Source of the DNA: Spirochaetia bacterium
GTDB taxonomy: Bacteria > Spirochaetota > Spirochaetia > Treponematales > Breznakiellaceae
Direction of reading: 5' to 3'
Assembly (NCBI GenBank): GCA_025997675.1
Contig: BNUX01000021.1
Location: forward strand, 1 to 38,605
Length of the DNA stretch: 38,605 bases
Every line of letters starts with the position of its first letter. The stretch's first letter is position 1. Below, piece by piece: positions 17,238 to 25,270 of the stretch. The position numbers were made by a program, and so were the translations under genes. The notes below the pieces were generated by a model, which did no database searches, had not been told where the DNA came from, and saw only the letters and a program-made list of their open reading frames with translations.

Positions 17238-17534
17238 ATGCTTACCGTAGGCGTTAGAAACTTAAAGGATCAGCTTTCCCGGTATTTGGAACTCGTCCAA
17301 AACGGGGAGCGTGTGCTCGTTACTCAGCATAATAAGATAATTGCCGAGATTACCGTTCCACAGGACGATGTTGTTATCAATGAATCCCCTGAGCGTAGAA
17401 TGCTGCGAAAACTGGCGGCGGAAGGAAGAGCCGTTTTAGCGGAGCGGTTTGAAACGACGGCGAAAACACCCAAAGTGGAAAACATCGACTATATGGCAAT
17501 TCTCAATGAAGTACGCTCGGACAGATTCCAATGA
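17238..17534 (+). CDS. Phd/YefM-family antitoxin
   Basis: A 98-residue protein with the Phd/YefM DNA-binding N-domain: TVGVRNLKDQLSRYLELVQNGERVLVTQHNKIIAEI. The C-terminal part (ENIDYMAILNEVR) would be the toxin-wrapping tail. It is the first gene of a two-gene operon with a PIN-domain toxin whose ATG overlaps its stop (ATGA at 17531-17534). Such antitoxins usually autoregulate their promoter; the 21-bp array just upstream may contribute binding sites, which is speculative. Confidence 0.88.
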   Translation: MLTVGVRNLKDQLSRYLELVQNGERVLVTQHNKIIAEITVPQDDVVINESPERRMLRKLAAEGRAVLAERFETTAKTPKVENIDYMAILNEVRSDRFQ

Positions 17535-17971
17535 TTTCATATTATGATTCATCTTTACTGCTGGCTATTCTTTTTGATGAGGAACGGCAGTCAGAAGCGG
17601 ATGCCCTGTGGAGAGGTGCAAGTGACAGGGTAAGTTCAATTTTACTAAGGATTGAATCTCTTGTTTCGCTCCGCAGGTTTTTTGAACTTAATAAGCATAA
17701 ACTTGATACATTATGGCTGGTGAAAAAAACGGCCGAATTAAATGATTTTTTAAGTGAAGTAACCTATTTAAATATTGATAAAACAATCGAGTCTGTTATT
17801 TGTTCCAACAAAAATTTATCAAAATGCCGGACCCTGGATGCGATACATGTAGCGACCGCTCTGGATATAAGGACAAACAATAATGATAATATAAATCTTT
17901 ACACCTTCGATACAGACATGCATAGCCTCGCCGTTGATTTTGATTTTATCACGAACCAATTGAGACCTTAG
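17531..17971 (+). CDS. PIN-domain toxin (VapC-like ribonuclease)
   Basis: A 146-residue PIN protein. The acidic metal-binding residues are in place: D6 (YYDSS), E42 (RIESLV), D103 (TLDAIHVATA) and D127 or D129 (TFDTDM). VapC-type toxins cleave tRNA or rRNA; the target here is unknown. It is translationally coupled to the Phd-like antitoxin. It is AT-richer than the flanking genes, consistent with acquisition. All catalytic positions look intact, so this module could be active, unlike the damaged ones near 29600 and 30500. Confidence 0.88.
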   Translation: MISYYDSSLLLAILFDEERQSEADALWRGASDRVSSILLRIESLVSLRRFFELNKHKLDTLWLVKKTAELNDFLSEVTYLNIDKTIESVICSNKNLSKCRTLDAIHVATALDIRTNNNDNINLYTFDTDMHSLAVDFDFITNQLRP

Positions 17972-17983
17972 TACGCTACAGGA

Positions 17984-18574
17984 TTAATCCTGCTTGAAAT
18001 ACTTCATCGTATATTCAAGCTGGCGGATACCCAGGGCCTGCTCCGCCTGGGCCAGACAGGAGGCAAAGGAAACCACCAGGGTCATCATATCCCGGGCGCT
18101 CCCGGCGTTGAACCGGTGTTCCGCATCCTGGTTCCGGAGGCCGCTGATCCAAACCTTAAAGTCGGGAAACTGCACCACACCATACACCATGTCATTCACC
18201 AGATCCTTGCGGTACAGGAGGACCACCTCATCATTCTTTTCGTAGGAAATCGCGGGGGCGGTGGACCATTGGTAGCCATCCTGGGTGATTCTGCGGAGCA
18301 GGTCGCTGAGGACAAAGATGAGGTCCGAGTATCTGATATGGCTCAGATAATGGTATTCCTCAATTTTTTCCGATGACCGTATTTCCACATAATCCGCTTC
18401 GTTCCGGTCATCGTAATAGACCGTCATTTCAATATCCTCGACGGCTGCTGCCCCGGCCTGGGGGTCTTCATCCTCCGGCGGATCTATCGGACCTGTTGGG
18501 TCTGTTGCAAAAACGAAGGAAACCAGAAAAAAACATACCGCCAAAAGAGCGGCCCGGGGAAAAGGTGCTTTCAT
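17984..18574 (-). CDS. Exported hypothetical protein
   Basis: A 196-residue protein with a Sec signal peptide (FPRAALLAVCFFLVSFVFA, cleavage about 23) followed by an acidic proline-rich linker (DPTGPIDPPEDEDPQ). The mature domain has mixed alpha/beta character (MTVYYDDRNEADYVEIRS, DLVNDMVYGVVQF) and no cysteine lipobox. No family is recognised. It lies downstream of a lipoprotein gene but has its own promoter inside that gene's 3' end, with the ATG 6 nt after the -10 box and no Shine-Dalgarno. Confidence 0.65.
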   Translation of the reverse strand: MKAPFPRAALLAVCFFLVSFVFATDPTGPIDPPEDEDPQAGAAAVEDIEMTVYYDDRNEADYVEIRSSEKIEEYHYLSHIRYSDLIFVLSDLLRRITQDGYQWSTAPAISYEKNDEVVLLYRKDLVNDMVYGVVQFPDFKVWISGLRNQDAEHRFNAGSARDMMTLVVSFASCLAQAEQALGIRQLEYTMKYFKQD

Positions 18575-18578
18575 AGTT

Positions 18579-19712
18579 CTAGTATAGCACAGGTATACCG
18601 GTTAAGACAAACCCTGCGGCGCCCACATTCCAGCCGGCCTGTTCTTCCCAGGTTCCCAGGACGACAGTATCGGCGGGGGTTTCCGGGGTAAACGCCGCGA
18701 TGCCGGTGTAGACAAAGCCCGGGGGAAGCGGGGGGAGGGCAAAGGGCCGGATCACTCCGTTTTGGCTGATAACCCCCCCTCCGGCGGGGCTGATGACCAG
18801 GGCGATGGTGTCGCGGTCAAGGAGACCGTTGCGGTGGTAATAGCCGGGATATATCTGAAGATCCTCCCGCATATTGTTCATCGCCTGAGGGGCCGCGTAA
18901 TAACGGAGACTGGGGAATTCCGGGGAAACCACCCCGGCAATTCCCGGGATGGAGGCCAGGACCTGCCGCAGCGGGGCCGGGGCTTCTTCCGGCGTGCGGG
19001 GTTGGGATGCGTTTTGTAAGGCCCACTGAGAGGATGGTTCCCCTGCGTGGGCAAGAGAGGCGGTACGGAAATACTTGGTTTCCCTACCGGCGCCCCCCTT
19101 TTTTACCGCCCGGTAATACCACCGTTCATCCGGTCCTTCCTTCAAATCCTCCAGGTCCCAGCCTTCCTCCGGGGGCAGCTCCGCAAAGGCGGGGATTTCC
19201 AGTTCCCCCATTCCGGCAGCCGGCTGTAAGCCCCAGACCCGGGGGGAGGGAGGGGGGAGGTCGGTATCTATAAAATAATCGTTCCGGTATATCATGGCCG
19301 CCGGGGTATCGTTAAAGAAGAAGAGGGATTCTACGGAATAATGCTGCCAATAATCCCGGTTATCGATACGATACAGGGCTATGCCGGGACTTACTGTCCC
19401 GGTCCAGGGCATAAAAACCAGGAAGCCCTCCCGGTTTATTCCCAGGATGAGGTGACCTTGCCGGCTGAGTATGCCCGCACTGCGCCTTCCCAGGGGCCAG
19501 GGAACAAAGGGGCAGAGGGAGGCTTCCTCCGGGGAGGGGATTAACGCCGGGCCATTTTCGCCCAGTTCAAACCACAGGGGATTTTCACCGGTTTGCAGGA
19601 GCGCCAGGGGGGGTAGCCCGTATTCGGCGGGGGGTGTTCCCGGTACTTGAACAGGAGGTTTTGAACAGGAGAGCAGGGTGAGGACCAGTAGGCCCGGGAA
19701 GAAGCGTTCCAT
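18579..19712 (-). CDS. Putative lipoprotein, unknown function
   Basis: A 377-residue protein with a lipoprotein signal (MERFFPGLLVLTLLSCSKP, lipobox LLSC, lipidated Cys about 16). The remainder contains many short beta segments with W/Y/G (GHLILGINREGFLVFMPWTG, ERWYYRAVKKGG, GFVYTGIAAF), suggesting a beta-propeller-like periplasmic or surface protein. Repeat boundaries are too weak to assign. It is the middle member of three exported proteins on this strand. Its predicted transcript is nearly leaderless. Confidence 0.65.
   Translation of the reverse strand: MERFFPGLLVLTLLSCSKPPVQVPGTPPAEYGLPPLALLQTGENPLWFELGENGPALIPSPEEASLCPFVPWPLGRRSAGILSRQGHLILGINREGFLVFMPWTGTVSPGIALYRIDNRDYWQHYSVESLFFFNDTPAAMIYRNDYFIDTDLPPPSPRVWGLQPAAGMGELEIPAFAELPPEEGWDLEDLKEGPDERWYYRAVKKGGAGRETKYFRTASLAHAGEPSSQWALQNASQPRTPEEAPAPLRQVLASIPGIAGVVSPEFPSLRYYAAPQAMNNMREDLQIYPGYYHRNGLLDRDTIALVISPAGGGVISQNGVIRPFALPPLPPGFVYTGIAAFTPETPADTVVLGTWEEQAGWNVGAAGFVLTGIPVLY
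18581..18610 (-). promoter_or_regulatory. Promoter for the 18574 gene, -10 box 6 nt before ATG
   Basis: Minus strand: TTGTCT (18605-18610), 18-nt spacer, TATACT (18581-18586), then 6 nt to ATG 18574. The -10 overlaps the TAG stop of the upstream gene. The -35 matches four of six, the -10 five of six. Confidence 0.5.
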
Positions 19713-19720
19713 ACCGGGTC

Positions 19721-19749
19721 ATTCTACCGTATAACCTATCGGTTGTGAA
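19721..19749 (-). promoter_or_regulatory. Promoter for the 19712 lipoprotein, -10 box 8 nt before ATG
   Basis: Minus strand: TTCACA (19744-19749), 17-nt spacer, TAGAAT (19721-19726), each five of six to consensus. ATG 19712 follows after 8 nt, leaving at most one or two leader bases. No Shine-Dalgarno is present. Confidence 0.55.
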
Positions 19750-19765
19750 CGGGGGGGCTTCCCGG

Positions 19766-20581
19766 TCAAAGCGGGTAATACACCCAGGTTTTCCGGCTTA
19801 CCCGCAGTATCCCTCCGGCGGAAACGTAGGTATCCGGGCGGGCGGTGACCCTAAACCGGAATCCCGTCCCCGGCTCCGGCGCCAGGGGCTGTGCAAAGGG
19901 GGAAGGGCCGGCAAAAGGCCCCGCCGGGGTAGGCCCCCCTGCGTCTCCGGGTACCAGAAGCTCCTCACCCTGCTGGACCTTGATACGCCGCCGGTCAAAC
20001 CCGGATTTGACCGTGCGGACCGCCACATCCTGCCAGTCCACCTGCCAGGGATCATCCCGAACCGCCTCCGATATAACGTCACTGTCCATAAGGGAGTGGA
20101 ACCGGGGCCAGTCGAAGTATTCCGGCCGCCGTTTATTGAGCGCCGCTTCATCAACATTTCCGGTATCCGCATTCCCGGCGGCGGTTCGGGCTTCGGACAG
20201 CTTCCGGTAGAACCAAGCCTCCACACCGCCCTGCCAGCTGAGTTGCAAGGCGCTGCCCGCCGCATCAAAGGGGAGGATACCCCCTGAGGGGCGCATTTCC
20301 CCGGGGTGTATGCCCCGGCGGGGCCAGTAGGGAAAGGCGAGGACCGGGGTGGCCCATTCCAGGACCGCCGCGATAGAGGTTGTACCCGTGCCGTTTGTTT
20401 CCAGAAATTGGGGGAGACCCTGGGGGTTTAACCAGGACAGCCGCCAATGGGCCGGTCCCAAGAGTTCCTGCCATGCGGTTGGAAGGACGGGGAATTTTAC
20501 GGTATATTCCGGGGGAATAACCGGGTCTTCGCAGGCCCCCAATACCAAAGCGAAAAACAAAAAACCGTTAAGTTTCTTCAT
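19766..20581 (-). CDS. Putative lipoprotein, unknown function
   Basis: A 271-residue protein. The signal FFALVLGACEDP carries a lipobox LGAC, lipidated Cys about 17. The mature part is Trp-rich (SWLNPQGLPQFL, AVLEWATPVLAFPYWPRRG, SWQGGVEAWFYRKL) and ends with a beta segment (GILRVSRKTWVYYPL). No domain is recognised. It is divergent from the plus-strand operon at 20656 and probably starts the run of three exported-protein genes. No clear Shine-Dalgarno or matching promoter could be assigned to its start. Confidence 0.65.
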   Translation of the reverse strand: MKKLNGFLFFALVLGACEDPVIPPEYTVKFPVLPTAWQELLGPAHWRLSWLNPQGLPQFLETNGTGTTSIAAVLEWATPVLAFPYWPRRGIHPGEMRPSGGILPFDAAGSALQLSWQGGVEAWFYRKLSEARTAAGNADTGNVDEAALNKRRPEYFDWPRFHSLMDSDVISEAVRDDPWQVDWQDVAVRTVKSGFDRRRIKVQQGEELLVPGDAGGPTPAGPFAGPSPFAQPLAPEPGTGFRFRVTARPDTYVSAGGILRVSRKTWVYYPL

Positions 20582-20616
20582 ACAAAGATTAAGAGGCTAT
20601 TCTGAAAATCGCTTTA

Positions 20617-20645
20617 TTGCTTAATTTATTTCTTTACTGCATACT
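20617..20645 (+). promoter_or_regulatory. Candidate promoter of the 20656-28751 operon
   Basis: TTGCTT (20617-20622), 17-nt spacer, CATACT (20640-20645), each four of six or slightly better to consensus. ATG 20656 follows after 10 nt, so the leader would be about 3-4 nt, with no Shine-Dalgarno. Weaker than the other candidates in the window. Confidence 0.35.
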
Positions 20646-20655
20646 GGTACGCATA

Positions 20656-22071
20656 ATGGCTGACGATGCGGTAATACCGGGCGACTATCTAAAAACACTT
20701 ACCGGGGTTTTAGCTGCCCGGGCGGACTGGCTTGAAAAATCGGAACTGGGTAAATTAAAGGAAGAGTTCCGTACGTTTCATTTCGCCTTTGCAACCCTCT
20801 ACAATCTCTGCCTTAAAAAGGGACTGCTCACCAAGGACCCCTATAAAAACGAGGTAAAGATTGGGGAGCTTACGGCGCCGGAAACCGGTCCCTTTACCGA
20901 TGGGGACTATAAGGATCAGTTCAGCCTTCGCTTGTCCAACTATGATAATCAGCTTGACTTCCTGGTTAACTTCTATCCCCTCAGCATTGACTTCCTTACG
21001 GCGGTTAAAATGAAGCCTATCCTGGGTTTGGTAAAGTTCATTGACTGGACCCGGCTCACCAATGCCAACGATGCGCCGAATAACCGTGCCATGATGGAAA
21101 CCATAACCCAGGCAAGAAGCGGGGCGGACCCCCTTTCCGCCAGTCTCATCCAGGAGTCCCTGTCCACCCTGTCCAGAACCACCGGGACTATCCTCTCCTA
21201 CCTCAAATTAGTGTCCGATTACAACCGGGAAGCCTATAAACTTGATCTGCGAACCAAGGTGCTCAGCAGCCTGGGTGAGACGGAAGCTTCGGTGATACCC
21301 ACTATAAAGAAGAAATTCGCCGCCGCCATGCCGGGGCAGCCCTTTTACCCGGATCTGGTGGGGGAGGTCATCAAGGAAGACTCCAATGTGGGTAAGCCTC
21401 TGCGGGAAAATGTCCTTAAACAGATGGCGGTACCCCTTGCCAAACAGAAAACACTTGCCCCCAAGGTTGATTTTAAGGCAATCCTGATTGAAGGGCTCAA
21501 TGCCATCGGTTCAGTGCATTCAACTATGGCTGAAATCGCGGGGAAGGTGGATGCAAACGCCGACCTGCTGAAGGAGCGGAAAAACGGCTTCTGGGAAAAG
21601 CTCAAACGGGTTATTCAACAGATGCTGAATAAGGAACCGGACCCGACCATCTTCGATGTGGAGTACATGGATCCCGTTAAGGGGATTCCGGTTAAGCAAA
21701 AAGTAGACTTTGACCACTTCAGAAGTGAAATGGACCGTAAAAACCGGACCTTAGCGGCCCTGGCTTCCCGGAGCGGCGCTGCCTTTACCAAGATGCAGTC
21801 CATGGCCGATGAGCAGCTTATGGGGATGCTGGAAAAAAACATCCGGGATGTGCAGACTATTCACAAAATTTTAGGCGCCCTGGATGATTTTTTCAAAGTT
21901 GAGGCGGGCAGGGAAGACCGGAATAAGATTAAGGGGATAAAGCCGGAACTGGGGGTCATGAAAAATGCCATTGTCAAGGCAAACGGCCGGCGTCACGACT
22001 ACAGTGCCCAGAAGGAAGAGGAAGAACAGATGAAGAAGCTGGGTATCAGCGTCGGATCTGAAGGAGCATAG
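20656..22071 (+). CDS. Conserved hypothetical cytoplasmic helical protein
   Basis: A 471-residue protein beginning MADDAVIPGDYLKTL. The frame also allows a TTG at 20617, but that would lie on the promoter. The protein is mostly helical, with Lys/Glu-rich segments and no signal peptide or membrane span. Stretches such as SASLIQESLSTLSRTTGTILSY and RRHDYSAQKEEEEQMKKLG suggest coiled coils. Nothing recognisable catalytic is seen. It is the first gene of an operon with a peptide-binding protein 3 nt downstream; a spirochaete-specific function is inferred. Confidence 0.65.
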   Translation: MADDAVIPGDYLKTLTGVLAARADWLEKSELGKLKEEFRTFHFAFATLYNLCLKKGLLTKDPYKNEVKIGELTAPETGPFTDGDYKDQFSLRLSNYDNQLDFLVNFYPLSIDFLTAVKMKPILGLVKFIDWTRLTNANDAPNNRAMMETITQARSGADPLSASLIQESLSTLSRTTGTILSYLKLVSDYNREAYKLDLRTKVLSSLGETEASVIPTIKKKFAAAMPGQPFYPDLVGEVIKEDSNVGKPLRENVLKQMAVPLAKQKTLAPKVDFKAILIEGLNAIGSVHSTMAEIAGKVDANADLLKERKNGFWEKLKRVIQQMLNKEPDPTIFDVEYMDPVKGIPVKQKVDFDHFRSEMDRKNRTLAALASRSGAAFTKMQSMADEQLMGMLEKNIRDVQTIHKILGALDDFFKVEAGREDRNKIKGIKPELGVMKNAIVKANGRRHDYSAQKEEEEQMKKLGISVGSEGA

Positions 22072-22074
22072 GAT

Positions 22075-23748
22075 ATGAAAAAACCGGGAACATGGTATCT
22101 TTTTATCGGCCTCAGCCTTTTTCTGATGATTGCGGTAGGTGCGGGCGCTTCCCCCATGCGGGATGAGCCGGAAAGTGTCCCGGCGCCCAGCCCCGCTCCC
22201 CGGGAAACGCCGGACTTTGCCGAATCCCGGCCGGAGGTCGTGAACCGGGAAGAGCTGACCATGTCGGTTTCCAACGGGAAGGTGGAACTGGATTTCCGGA
22301 AATCCTACCTATCCAACGAAGCCCAACTCTATACCGCCCTCTATGAGGGGCTTTTTTCCTACCATCCCTTTACTATGGAACCGGTGCCGGCGGCTGCCAG
22401 TGCCTGGGAAGTTTCGGATGATAAAAAGGAATGGACCTTCACCATCCGGGATACCGCCCGGTACTGGAACGGCGATCCGGTCCGGGCGGAGGATTTCCGC
22501 GCCGCCTGGTTATCCCTGCTGGCCCCGGATAAGCAATCCCCCTATTCCTCCCTCTTTGATATTATCGAAGGGGCGCTGGATTTCAGGCTGGGTAGGACCG
22601 ATGATCCGGATACGGTGGGCATCATGGCGCCGGACCCAAAGACCCTGGTGGTGCGCCTGAATTTTCCGGCGGCCTTCTTCCCCAGTATGCTTTGCCATCA
22701 TTCCTTCAGTCCTATTCACCCCGCCATGCTGCAAACCGGTGACTGGTCCCAGGGTGTGCCGATTTCCAACGGACCCTTCTATATACTGGATCATACCGAA
22801 GATGCTATGGTGCTTAACCGGAATGAACTCTACTGGGATGTGTCCCGCACCGCCTTAAAAAAGATCACCCTCAAGTTTGTTGAGGATGGGGACGAAGCGT
22901 CGGCGCTCTGGAATTCCGGTGAAGTCCGGTGGATTGCCGGGGAGGTCAACCTGGATACCCTGACCGACCGCAGCGGTATCGTGGTAAACCCCATGTTTGC
23001 CACCCACTATTACTTTATCCGTTCCGGCGCCAAGCCCTGGACCGATTACCGGGTCCGGCACGCCCTGTCCATAGCCCTGCCCTGGGAACAGATCCGGGAG
23101 GGTCACTATCTGCCCGCCAAGACCCTGATCTACCCCATCCAGGGTTACCCCGAGGTTACGGGTCTGGATGTCACGAACATCGACGAAGCCAAGCGGCTTC
23201 TGAGCGAGGCCGGCTACCCCGATGGTATGGGCCTGCCGGAACTGGTGATCCGCCTGACCCCCTCCCCGGAGGCCGCCCGGATTGGGGGCCTCATGGCTGC
23301 CACCTGGAAGGAACAGCTTGGGGTGCCGGTTAAGGTCGAGGTGATTCCCTACCGGCAGTATTTTGATGCCATGAAACAGGACGACTATCAGGTGGGTTCC
23401 TCAACCTGGATTGGGGATTTCCCCGACCCCTATACCTTCCTGCAGATGTGGCGCCGGGACTCCAACCTGAACGACGCCCGGTACAATGATGCGGATTACG
23501 AAGCGCTCATGGAACGTTCTATGACGGAGGACGGGCAAGCCCGGCTGGAAACCCTGGCTGCCGCAGAAAAACTGCTCCTGGAGCGGGGCGCGGTGCTGCC
23601 CATATCCTACAGCCCCGCACTGAATATCGTGGACACCGATGAACTGGAGGGGTGGTTTCCTAACGCGCTGGATATTCATCCCTTTAAATATTTCTCTTTC
23701 AAAGCATGGAGGCCATTGCCGGGGGTGGCGCTGCTTGGAAAAGACTAA
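22075..23748 (+). CDS. Oligopeptide ABC transporter substrate-binding protein (SBP_bac_5, OppA-like)
   Basis: A 557-residue exported protein. The signal peptide (TWYLFIGLSLFLMIAVGAGA, cleavage about 26) is followed by a proline-rich linker. The family-5 binding fold begins LDFRKSYLSNEAQLYTALYEGLFSY, with KKEWTFTIRDTARYWNGDPVRAEDFRAAW and the later signature TDYRVRHALSIALPWEQI. No permease or ATPase genes adjoin it, so it must serve a distant transporter or act as a sensor. AAGGAG precedes the ATG. It is 3 nt after the previous gene and its 3' end overlaps ppx by 14 nt. Confidence 0.9.
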   Translation: MKKPGTWYLFIGLSLFLMIAVGAGASPMRDEPESVPAPSPAPRETPDFAESRPEVVNREELTMSVSNGKVELDFRKSYLSNEAQLYTALYEGLFSYHPFTMEPVPAAASAWEVSDDKKEWTFTIRDTARYWNGDPVRAEDFRAAWLSLLAPDKQSPYSSLFDIIEGALDFRLGRTDDPDTVGIMAPDPKTLVVRLNFPAAFFPSMLCHHSFSPIHPAMLQTGDWSQGVPISNGPFYILDHTEDAMVLNRNELYWDVSRTALKKITLKFVEDGDEASALWNSGEVRWIAGEVNLDTLTDRSGIVVNPMFATHYYFIRSGAKPWTDYRVRHALSIALPWEQIREGHYLPAKTLIYPIQGYPEVTGLDVTNIDEAKRLLSEAGYPDGMGLPELVIRLTPSPEAARIGGLMAATWKEQLGVPVKVEVIPYRQYFDAMKQDDYQVGSSTWIGDFPDPYTFLQMWRRDSNLNDARYNDADYEALMERSMTEDGQARLETLAAAEKLLLERGAVLPISYSPALNIVDTDELEGWFPNALDIHPFKYFSFKAWRPLPGVALLGKD

Positions 23749-25270
23749 GCTTGTTGCCATTCTGGAAATCGGCTCCACCGGCATCAGATCACTTATCGCG
23801 GAGCTGTACGGCGGGGGGGAATGGAAGTTCCTGGACCGGGCGGGGAAACCTATTGCCCTGGGCCGGGACGTGTTCACTTCCACCCAGGTGTCCCGGGAAT
23901 CTCTGCTGGAGTGTCTTACGGTGCTCCGGGGCTTCCGGGAGCTTCTTGCCGGCTGGGGCATTGCGGATGAGGACATCCATTGCATCGCCACCAGCGCGCT
24001 GCGGGCGGCGAAGAACCGGGATGTCTTTGTGGACCGGGTCCGGCAGGAAACGGGCTTCAATTTTACGGTGGTCGAGGGGATTGAGGAAAACCGCCTGATG
24101 TATTTGGCGGTGCGGTTTGCCATCAAAAACGACCTGCCCCAATTCTGGCGGGCCAATTCCATGATCATTGATGTTGGGGGGGGCTCCACGGAGATCATGC
24201 TGTTGCGGCGGGGCAAGATGGTGGCCGCCCACAGTATCAAGCTGGGGACCATCCTGATAGATCAGCAGTCCCGGCTGGCCCTGGGGTCCGTCAATTCCCA
24301 GGCACGGTACCTGAACGAAAACATCCGCAATACCTCGGAATTTCTCAACGCGGAACTGGCCTTGTCCCATGTCAGAATCTTTGTGATCGCCGGTATTGAC
24401 GCCCGGCTGATGGCGGCCCTGATTGGCCGGGAGGTGAACGAAAACTGCTGGGCAATAGCCAAGGAAGACTTTATCAAATTTGTAGAGAAGGTGCAGAACT
24501 ACAGCGTTGATGATACGGTGCAAAAACTCCATATCCCCTTTGCGGATGCCGAGGGCTTTGTGCCGGGTATCCTGGTCTACAAACTTTTTCTGGAACGTAC
24601 CGCCGCCGCCCAGGTGGTGGTTCCCCTGGTTTCCATCCGTGAGGGCCTCCTTATCGATATGGCCCGGGGGGTGGACCCAACACTGCAGGAAGACTTTTTT
24701 TCCCAGGTGATCGCCTCCGCAGTAAACCTGGGCCGGAAGTACCACTACGACGAAACCCACAACCGGCACGTAGCCTCTCTGTGTCTGGCCATCTTCGATT
24801 ACCTCGTAAAAGAACACGGCATGAACCGCCGGGAGCGGATGATGCTGGAAGTGGCGGCCACCCTGCATGACATCGGCATGTTTATCCGCGGTTCCGGGCA
24901 TCAGAAACACGGCCAGTACATCGTGGCTAATTCGGAAATCTTCGGCCTCCACCAGGAGGAACTGGACATCATCGCCAACGTGATCCGCTACCACCGGGGG
25001 GATCACCCCTCGCCCACGGACATTGATTATATCGCCCTGCAGAAGGAAGAGCGTATCCTGATGCTCAAGATGGCATCCATTTTGAGGGTTGCGGATGCCC
25101 TGGACCGGGGCCATTCCCAGCATATCCACAGTATTACGGTGGAAAAGAAAAGCGAGGCCATTCTGATCTATCCACGGGGAAATTACGACTACAGTCTGGA
25201 GCGGATAGGGCTGGAGGAAAAGGCCGGGTTGTTTCAGGATGTGTTTGGGTACAAGGTTATTTTAGCATGA
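23735..25270 (+). CDS. ppx: Exopolyphosphatase/ppGppase (Ppx/GppA) with C-terminal HD domain
   Basis: Hydrolyses inorganic polyphosphate or pppGpp. The N-terminal ASKHA fold starts AILEIGSTGIRSLIAELYGG; the second phosphate motif is IIDVGGGSTEIML. The C-terminal third is an HD-type domain: HVASLCLAIFDYL, LHDIGMF and HRGDH, as in long Ppx proteins. The start is TTG at 23735, since the frame has no ATG or GTG in the right place and the conserved fold begins 7 codons later. The frame opens at 23639, but that part overlaps the binding-protein gene. Its stop overlaps the ppk start (ATGA), so synthesis and breakdown of polyphosphate are coupled. Confidence 0.9.
   Translation: MEKTKLVAILEIGSTGIRSLIAELYGGGEWKFLDRAGKPIALGRDVFTSTQVSRESLLECLTVLRGFRELLAGWGIADEDIHCIATSALRAAKNRDVFVDRVRQETGFNFTVVEGIEENRLMYLAVRFAIKNDLPQFWRANSMIIDVGGGSTEIMLLRRGKMVAAHSIKLGTILIDQQSRLALGSVNSQARYLNENIRNTSEFLNAELALSHVRIFVIAGIDARLMAALIGREVNENCWAIAKEDFIKFVEKVQNYSVDDTVQKLHIPFADAEGFVPGILVYKLFLERTAAAQVVVPLVSIREGLLIDMARGVDPTLQEDFFSQVIASAVNLGRKYHYDETHNRHVASLCLAIFDYLVKEHGMNRRERMMLEVAATLHDIGMFIRGSGHQKHGQYIVANSEIFGLHQEELDIIANVIRYHRGDHPSPTDIDYIALQKEERILMLKMASILRVADALDRGHSQHIHSITVEKKSEAILIYPRGNYDYSLERIGLEEKAGLFQDVFGYKVILA

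Noticed and set aside
23789..25129. 446-codon open frame on the minus strand opposite ppx
   Set aside because: Shadow of a GC-rich coding strand; the product is Gln/His/Gly-rich without domain features, and the plus-strand Ppx motifs are unambiguous.
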